Source: Comamonas sp. lk (GTDB taxonomy: Bacteria > Pseudomonadota > Gammaproteobacteria > Burkholderiales > Burkholderiaceae_C). Taken from it: a stretch of 7,306 nt of DNA. Both the position numbers and the translations under genes were made by a program. Positions 6,000-7,306 of this stretch are shown piece after piece. The stretch spans positions 1 to 7,306 of the forward strand of contig CAMDKE010000138.1 of the NCBI GenBank assembly GCA_945901215.1. The letters are read 5' to 3'. Positions within the stretch are counted from its first letter, which is position 1, and every line of letters starts with the position of its first letter. Below the pieces are notes generated by a model. It was not told the DNA's origin. It saw nothing but the letters and a program-made list of their open reading frames with translations, and searched no databases.

Positions 6000-6992
6000 A
6001 TGGCCATCCAATGGTTTCCCGGCCACATGCACCTCACGCGCAAGGCCATTGGCGAGCGCATCAAAGACATTGACGTGGTTATTGAGCTGCTGGACGCGCG
6101 CCTGCCCGGCTCCAGCGCCAACCCTATGCTGTCCGACATCACCAGCTCCAAGCCCACACTCAAGGTACTCAACAAGCAAGACCTGGCCGATCCCGCGCGC
6201 ACCGCGCTGTGGCTGGAGCACTACAAGGCCCAAGCCGGCGTGCAGGCTTTGGGGCTGGACGCCAGCATGACCACGCCCGCGCGCGCACTGGTGGCGGCTT
6301 GCCACACGCTGGCACCGAAACGCGGCGGCATGGCCAAACCCATGCGCGTGCTGATTTGCGGCATTCCCAATGTGGGCAAGTCCACGCTGATTAACACCCT
6401 CAAAGGCAAGCGATCGGCCAAAACCGGCGACGAGGCGGGTGTAACCAAAACCGAGCAGCGCATCACCATTGCCGACGACTTTTACCTCTACGACACGCCC
6501 GGCGTTCTGTGGCCGCGCATCATCGTGGCCAAGAGCGGCTACAACCTGGCCGCCAGCGGCGCCATCGGGCGCAACGCCTTCAATGAAGAAGAAGTGGCGC
6601 TGGAGCTGCTGGACTACCTGCGCCAACACTACCCCAACGAAGTGGAGGCGCGCTACAAGATCGAGGGCGTCTCCAGCATGAGCGACGAGGAACTACTGGG
6701 CGCCATTGGCAAAAAGCGCGGCGCCTTGCAGTCGGGTGGTCGTATCAACCTGCAAAAGGCGGCAGAGATTGCGATTTACGACTTTCGCGCGGGCAGCTTG
6801 GGGCGTCTTACTTTGGAGACGCCCGAAGAATTCGCGCAGTGGTTGGCCGTAGGGCAAAAAATCGACGCCGAACGTCAGATCAAAAAAGACGGGATCGCGC
6901 ACGCACGCATGGTGCGGTTGAAAAAAATTGCCCGTCCGGCCACGAGGGCCGAACGCGACGCGGCCAAGCGAGAGGACGAAGCAAGCGATTAG
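6000..6992 (+). CDS. rbgA: Ribosome biogenesis GTPase RbgA/YlqF
   Basis: This complete 330-residue protein is a circularly permuted GTPase that, in Bacillus subtilis, drives a late step of 50S ribosomal subunit assembly. The motif order shows the permutation: G4 NKQD (58-61) and a G5-like LDAS (86-89) come before G1 GIPNVGKST (121-129), G2 with T149 (in GVTK) and G3 DTPG (165-168). The N-terminal IQWFPGHM (3-10) is typical of the family. A C-terminal helical domain (about 190-300) should bind rRNA, and the tail is highly charged and lysine/arginine-rich. The ATG at 6000 has GAGAG (5986-5990) nine bases upstream. E. coli lacks this protein, but many betaproteobacteria have it. It stands between gshA and fadH with gaps on both sides, so there is no clear functional link to its neighbours. 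Confidence 0.94.
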   Translation: MAIQWFPGHMHLTRKAIGERIKDIDVVIELLDARLPGSSANPMLSDITSSKPTLKVLNKQDLADPARTALWLEHYKAQAGVQALGLDASMTTPARALVAACHTLAPKRGGMAKPMRVLICGIPNVGKSTLINTLKGKRSAKTGDEAGVTKTEQRITIADDFYLYDTPGVLWPRIIVAKSGYNLAASGAIGRNAFNEEEVALELLDYLRQHYPNEVEARYKIEGVSSMSDEELLGAIGKKRGALQSGGRINLQKAAEIAIYDFRAGSLGRLTLETPEEFAQWLAVGQKIDAERQIKKDGIAHARMVRLKKIARPATRAERDAAKREDEASD

Positions 6993-7048
6993 GCTGCTGT
7001 GGTTCATGCGCTGCGCAGCGGGCTAAGTGCCTGTGTCGCACAAAGCAA

Positions 7049-7076
7049 TTTCGGGCTGGCAGCGCTGGCCTAAACT
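7049..7076 (+). promoter_or_regulatory. Possible promoter for fadH
   Basis: TAAACT (7071-7076) lies in the block GGCCTAAACT, 59 bases before the fadH ATG, with a poor -35-like TTTCGG (7049-7054) 16 bases upstream. The same -10 block precedes rbgA. Confidence 0.22.
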
Positions 7077-7129
7077 CGCTTCGCACCAAAAACGCTTGCG
7101 TACCGAATCGACCCTGAGAGAGACCATCC

Positions 7130-7306
7130 ATGACCGCCTACCCGCTGATGCTTAGCCCCTTAGACCTGGGCTTTACGACGCTCAAAAACCGTGTCCTCAT
7201 GGGTTCCATGCACGTGGGCCTGGAAGAGGCCAAAAACGGCTTTGAGCGCATGGCCGCGTTTTACGCCGAGCGCGCGCGCGGCGGTGTGGCACTGATGGTC
7301 ACAGGT
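7130..7306 (+). CDS. fadH: 2,4-dienoyl-CoA reductase FadH, N-terminal part (cut by window edge)
   Basis: The frame is open from the ATG at 7130 to the window edge, giving 59 residues. The segments SPLDLGFTTLKNRVLMGSMH (9-28), GLEE (30-33) and MAAFYAERARGG (41-52) match the start of E. coli FadH almost residue for residue. FadH is an NADPH-dependent flavoprotein (FMN, FAD and a 4Fe-4S cluster, about 670 residues) that reduces 2,4-dienoyl-CoA during beta-oxidation of unsaturated fatty acids. Only the beginning of the FMN-binding TIM barrel is present here. GAGAGAG (7115-7121) eight bases before the ATG serves as ribosome site. The gap of 137 bases after rbgA and the possible promoter there suggest separate transcription. 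A related old-yellow-enzyme oxidoreductase is less likely given the close match. Confidence 0.92.
   Translation, partial: MTAYPLMLSPLDLGFTTLKNRVLMGSMHVGLEEAKNGFERMAAFYAERARGGVALMVTG

Noticed and set aside
7009..7020. Perfect 12-base palindrome CGCTGCGCAGCG after rbgA, as a terminator
   Set aside because: It has no room for a loop without losing pairs and no T-tract follows. Short GC palindromes of this kind are common in GC-rich genomes.

Overview
The window is GC-rich, densely coding chromosomal DNA that looks like a betaproteobacterium, most likely Burkholderiales and probably Comamonadaceae-like. That placement is inferred from the protein flavour (E. coli-type GshA and FadH, a bacterial RbgA/YlqF, and the rubrerythrin / Fe-S protein / DUF3501 cluster), not from a search. 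There are eight protein genes, two cut by the window edges. I see no RNA genes, insertion sequences, CRISPR arrays or phage genes.

Left half (1-3224), all on the minus strand and read right to left: a NUDIX hydrolase of the NUDT19-like type, then a rubrerythrin without a rubredoxin domain, then a GlpC/HdrD-like protein with two ferredoxin-type cysteine clusters and two CCG-type domains, then the N-terminal part of a DUF3501 protein. A strong hairpin followed by a T-tract lies between the rubrerythrin and the Fe-S gene, so the last two genes are probably expressed by partial read-through or from a promoter I could not identify. The last three genes form a plausible functional unit: a peroxide-reducing diiron protein next to a multi-cluster redox protein and a protein of unknown function.

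Right half (3345-7306), all on the plus strand: a short-chain dehydrogenase resembling the (3R)-hydroxyacyl-CoA dehydrogenase part of multifunctional enzyme type 2, gshA (first step of glutathione synthesis), rbgA/ylqF (circularly permuted GTPase for 50S ribosome assembly), and the first 59 codons of fadH (2,4-dienoyl-CoA reductase). Gaps of about 90 to 140 bases separate these genes, so they need not be one operon. The NUDIX gene and the SDR gene diverge from a 120-base region that contains a run of nine G.

Two loose themes emerge: acyl-CoA metabolism (NUDT19-like CoA hydrolase candidate, SDR, FadH) and redox defence (rubrerythrin cluster, GshA). Nothing here is clearly a new system. The best candidate for undescribed biology is the rubrerythrin / Fe-S / DUF3501 cluster.
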